Source: Candidatus Zixiibacteriota bacterium (GTDB lineage Bacteria; Zixibacteria; MSB-5A5; GN15; JAAZOE01). Taken from it: 8,085 nucleotides of DNA. The stretch is from NCBI GenBank assembly GCA_012797915.1, contig JAAZOE010000216.1, positions 1-8,085 on the forward strand. Reading direction: 5' to 3'. Position numbers and translations under genes: made by a program. Position 1 is the stretch's first letter. Each line of letters opens with the position of its first letter. Under the pieces are notes generated by a model that saw only the letters and a program-made list of their open reading frames with translations, had not been told where the DNA came from and ran no database searches. This document shows positions 6,350-8,085 of the stretch, piece by piece.

Positions 6350-7273
6350 TCAGTCCGCTAGGTCCCCAAAGAAATCCGCCATTCCACAAGCCAACGATAA
6401 CCCAATGGCCGGGACGCAGGGAACCCAGCAGGGAATACACCATGGTAAAACAGCGATACATGCTGTCGCGATCATGGTTGCAATTCCGCAAATACAACGG
6501 ACTCCGCAATTGTTGAACAACTGAGGCCCGAATTGGCCTCCAAGGAAACCGACAAAAGGCTCCTGCGCCATTATCAATTCCGCGGTTTGCAGTTCAAATT
6601 CACCGTCAAGACTGACGCCGCCTATGAAAGTACCCCAAGTATGTACTCGGCCAACAATGTCCAGTTCGTAGTGAGTCAAATCACTCTTTTGTGCGATGCC
6701 GTCGACATATATTTCGTTATACAGAATCTTCGCTGTCTCCAGTTCCGCGCTGTCGGCAAAGGAGACGCCACACGAATCAGCCTCCGTTGCTGCCTGCAAA
6801 TGGATGCCCGTTTGGGATACACGCACCGCCATGGAGAACCTGTCTTTCGTCGTCCAGGCGTCAAGTGTGGCCATAGTATCTCCGTGGCCAGCGATGTCAT
6901 ACCCTGCGAGAGGAGTACCTTCGGCATCAGTGTAAATAACGCCCGTCAAGGAATTGTTGATTTTTAGGATGCGTTGTTTAGCCACAGGCTCCGACGAGGT
7001 TACAACCGTCAACTCCACAACAACAGTGTCAAGGAGCATGTAGGCATCCTGAACCGCTACTGAATCCCCATTCGGGAGGACGGTGGCGAATAACGGCGTC
7101 GGCAGGCTTGCCGGATACTCGTCGGGTTCGACCCAAGGTATGGCCTTGGCGAATTCGTTTGATCCGCCATTATCGATTTCGGCTGGCGTTACCGGTGCCT
7201 TTTGGCTATCGCATCCTACGGTTAGGTTCAACAGCGATGCGATTAAAATCACGATGATCGGTAAACGTTTCAT
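6350..7273 (-). CDS. Predicted lipoprotein with hydrophobic eight-cysteine C-terminal tail
   Basis: 307 residues. The N-terminus (KR, then a hydrophobic run ending LNLTVGC, with C21) is a lipoprotein-like signal peptide. Residues 66-225 are homologous to the second lipoprotein in this cluster and look like a beta-rich domain (GVIYTDAEGTPLAGYDI at 111-127 resembles a carboxypeptidase-regulatory-like repeat). From about 246 the protein changes character: Gly-rich and very hydrophobic, with cysteines at 256, 260, 262, 272, 279, 282, 286 and 296, including CGVRCIC and WCIPCWVPC. This recalls the cysteine-rich ends of halocin C8-type bacteriocin precursors, but that resemblance is only by eye; a disulfide-linked or metal-binding membrane tail is equally possible. 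The start is supported by AAGGAGAGG and a promoter just upstream. Confidence 0.8.
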   Translation of the reverse strand: MKRLPIIVILIASLLNLTVGCDSQKAPVTPAEIDNGGSNEFAKAIPWVEPDEYPASLPTPLFATVLPNGDSVAVQDAYMLLDTVVVELTVVTSSEPVAKQRILKINNSLTGVIYTDAEGTPLAGYDIAGHGDTMATLDAWTTKDRFSMAVRVSQTGIHLQAATEADSCGVSFADSAELETAKILYNEIYVDGIAQKSDLTHYELDIVGRVHTWGTFIGGVSLDGEFELQTAELIMAQEPFVGFLGGQFGPQLFNNCGVRCICGIATMIATACIAVLPWCIPCWVPCVPAIGLSLACGMADFFGDLAD

Positions 7274-7288
7274 GATCCTCTCCTTTTC

Positions 7289-7317
7289 TTTATAGTTACT
7301 CTTGGCGTTCTAGTCAA
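7289..7317 (-). promoter_or_regulatory. Sigma70-type promoter of the lipoprotein cluster
   Basis: On the minus strand TTGACT (7317-7312) matches 5 of 6 positions of the -35 consensus and TATAAA (7294-7289) matches 5 of 6 of the -10 box, with an exact 17-base spacer. Transcription would begin near 7282, only about 9 bases before the ATG at 7273 and within the AAGGAGAGG site. Either the leader is very short or the true start lies a few bases upstream. The TGTCATTA dyad is absent here. Confidence 0.6.
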
Positions 7318-7452
7318 TAGCAAACTGCTTTGCGCGTTGCCCATCTTCCTCACCCATCGTCAAACCGCGGAGGGCTACAGGGACGCAGCCATGCTCTGTC
7401 GTTTCTCGTAAATTTAGCTTTCTTCATACTCTGCCCGATAGTTGCTTTATCC

Positions 7453-7516
7453 CCTGCCGGGCGGGGTGAAGGGTTAGGCCCTTTGTGGTGGGTCTGGACA
7501 CCCTCGACCCGGCAGG
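7453..7516. repeat. 9-bp inverted repeat
   Basis: CCTGCCGGG (7453-7461) and CCCGGCAGG (7508-7516) are perfect complements 46 bases apart. The enclosed segment contains smaller self-complementary pieces such as GGGT/ACCC around CTGGAC. This could be the left unit of a composite intergenic repeat. Confidence 0.4.
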
Positions 7517-7553
7517 TTTCGGCCCACGCGCCCAAAGCCATTTCATTTTTGCC

Positions 7554-7592
7554 CCCAAACCCCTCTCCCCGGAGTGAAGAGAGGGGTTTGGG
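7554..7592. repeat. 14-bp perfect inverted repeat, probable dispersed intergenic repeat
   Basis: CCCAAACCCCTCTC (7554-7567) and GAGAGGGGTTTGGG (7579-7592) are perfect complements around the 11-base loop CCCGGAGTGAA. Palindromes built on CCCTCTCC and GGAGAGGG are a familiar kind of REP- or MITE-like intergenic repeat in many bacteria. No transposase or target duplication is visible. Part of the right side, GTGAAGAGAGGGG (7574-7586), recurs at 7637-7649. Confidence 0.6.
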
Positions 7593-7649
7593 TTGAGGAG
7601 GACCGGCGGGGCGCACGACCCGCCGGTCGCATCAGCGTGAAGAGAGGGG
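7574..7649 (+). repeat. 13-base direct repeat pair
   Basis: GTGAAGAGAGGGG occurs at 7574-7586 and again at 7637-7649, 63 bases apart, flanking the 10-bp hairpin at 7601-7628. This may reflect duplication of a repeat unit or a remnant of an inserted palindrome. Confidence 0.5.
7601..7628. repeat. 10-bp perfect hairpin
   Basis: GACCGGCGGG (7601-7610) and CCCGCCGGTC (7619-7628) pair perfectly around the loop GCGCACGA. It begins 8 bases after the 14-bp inverted repeat. No T-run is present on either strand, so it is not a standard terminator. Confidence 0.5.
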
Positions 7650-7654
7650 CCATG

Positions 7655-7708
7655 GGCCGGGCACCCGATCCGGAACGCGGAAGACAAACCGTATCCGGAA
7701 GCCCGGCC
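7655..7708. repeat. 8-bp inverted repeat enclosing a direct repeat
   Basis: GGCCGGGC (7655-7662) and GCCCGGCC (7701-7708) are perfect complements. Between them ATCCGGAA occurs twice, at 7668-7675 and 7693-7700. The nesting suggests a structured RNA or composite repeat, though short GC-rich arms can arise by chance. Confidence 0.35.
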
Positions 7709-7858
7709 GCATCGGCCGTTCAACGCACCTCATAGGAGGAAAGAGGTCCCTTGCCTGGTCACCCGCTCCAGTCATTTCCCGTGTGCCAGTAAAACTTTGT
7801 GCCCGCAACCCTCCCGATATCGTTTCTCTGCGCCCGCGAAACCTTATTGCTCTGCCGT

Positions 7859-7905
7859 GTCGGGTTTCTCATCCTCCGCCCGCGGCGGACGACTCCGAAC
7901 CCGAC
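7859..7905. repeat. Two-tier stem-loop
   Basis: An outer stem of GTCGGGTT (7859-7866) with AACCCGAC (7898-7905) encloses an inner stem of TCCGCC (7875-7880) with GGCGGA (7884-7889) around the loop CGC. A nested arrangement of two perfect stems is less likely to be random than one and may indicate a folded RNA. Confidence 0.4.
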
Positions 7906-7920
7906 CTACTGTAGTCTTTT

Positions 7921-7953
7921 GGGGCCGGGCGGTGCCCACCACTACCCGGCCCC
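7921..7953. repeat. 9-bp GC-rich hairpin
   Basis: GGGGCCGGG (7921-7929) and CCCGGCCCC (7945-7953) are perfect complements with a 15-base loop. CTTTT precedes it on the plus strand, but no T-run follows on either strand, so termination is unlikely. Confidence 0.4.
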
Positions 7954-7961
7954 TGTCCCCA

Positions 7962-7981
7962 CCACGGCATCCCCACCGTGG
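7962..7981. repeat. 6-bp hairpin
   Basis: CCACGG (7962-7967) pairs with CCGTGG (7976-7981) around an 8-base loop, 8 bases after the preceding hairpin. It is weak alone and listed as part of the run of stem-loops. Confidence 0.25.
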
Positions 7982-8026
7982 GTGTTCCCGCCTACCGGTC
8001 TATCAACCTCGCGAAAGGAGAAAGGA

Positions 8027-8085
8027 GTGTTTCGTCGCCCAGCCGTAATACAACTTCCGTGCCGGAATGCGAGCGCGCGCAATAA
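8027..8085 (+). CDS. Possible start of a gene running off the window (partial)
   Basis: AAAGGAG (8014-8020) lies 6 bases before a GTG at 8027, and the frame beginning (M)FRRPAVIQLPCRNASA stays open to the end of the window. The spacing is ideal for a ribosome binding site, and a gene start is expected after such a long noncoding stretch. Nineteen codons are too few to identify it, and the GTG start needs the following sequence to be confirmed. Confidence 0.35.
   Translation, partial: MFRRPAVIQLPCRNASARN

Larger units (their letters stand above)
7318..8026. other. Gene-poor region rich in inverted repeats
   Basis: I see no convincing gene in these 709 bases. The short open frames here lack ribosome binding sites, have Pro/Arg/Gly-rich translations typical of GC-rich noncoding DNA, or run through the inverted repeats. 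From about 7450 on, perfect inverted repeats follow one another closely (listed separately). No tRNA, rRNA, tmRNA, RNase P or SRP RNA signature was recognised. Confidence 0.5.

Noticed and set aside
7350..7723. Overlapping short minus-strand open frames, including one beginning MKKAKFTRND at 7427
   Set aside because: They run through the CCCTCTC palindrome, giving the Pro/Ser/Gly-rich translations typical of intergenic repeats, and lack good ribosome binding sites.
7733..7760. TAGGAGGAAAGAGG at 7733-7746, considered as an RNase P RNA fragment or a ribosome binding site
   Set aside because: It resembles only part of the conserved GAGGAAAGTCC block, the other conserved RNase P parts are missing, and no open frame of useful length follows.
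7440..8000. CRISPR array considered for the repeated region
   Set aside because: Repeats are inverted pairs of different sequence, not regularly spaced identical direct repeats, and no cas genes are present.
7797..8048. Plus-strand open frame of 83 codons near the right end
   Set aside because: No ribosome binding site, Pro/Arg/Ser-rich translation, and it crosses several inverted repeats and the better supported GTG start at 8027.

Overview
The window is a GC-rich bacterial segment whose genes carry strong AGGAGG-type ribosome binding sites. It encodes a predicted outer-membrane beta-barrel and two predicted lipoproteins, which indicates a diderm (Gram-negative-type) organism. The first large protein matches my recollection of a family seen in FCB-group and candidate-phylum bacteria such as Zixibacteria. 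That placement is an impression from sequence style, not a demonstrated assignment.

Left part (1-1341, + strand). The tail of an unidentified upstream gene ends at 59. It overlaps the start of a 438-residue secreted protein made of a small N-terminal domain with a CPDC motif and a C-terminal beta-barrel. A gap of about 180 bases follows and ends in a well-formed promoter.

Nitric oxide module (1468-5064, + strand). A sigma70-type promoter with a perfect TATAAT box carries a perfect 8-bp inverted repeat across its spacer and -10 element. Behind it lie an Rrf2-family iron-sulfur regulator, a 38-codon small ORF joined to it by an ATGA overlap, a hemerythrin-domain di-iron protein, and a full-length quinol-type nitric oxide reductase. 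The natural reading is a NO-responsive, self-regulated detoxification operon: the regulator senses NO through its cluster, the hemerythrin protein binds NO or oxygen or helps repair iron centres, and the membrane reductase turns NO into N2O. A strong hairpin lies after the reductase.

Lipoprotein cluster (5087-7317, - strand, convergent with the NO operon). Reading leftwards from a good promoter at 7317-7289 are a 307-residue lipoprotein with an unusual hydrophobic eight-cysteine tail, an 83-residue two-helix membrane protein 15 bases behind it, and, after a 9-bp-stem hairpin, a 298-residue lipoprotein. The two lipoproteins are clear paralogs in their middle domain but have unrelated cysteine-bearing C-terminal tails. 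This is the least explained part of the window. A constant export domain carrying variable tails, possibly bacteriocin-like, is a speculative reading.

Right end (7318-8085). More than 700 bases have no convincing gene. They hold a series of perfect inverted repeats, including a 14-bp one resembling dispersed intergenic repeats, and then the likely start of a + strand gene that runs off the window at 8027.
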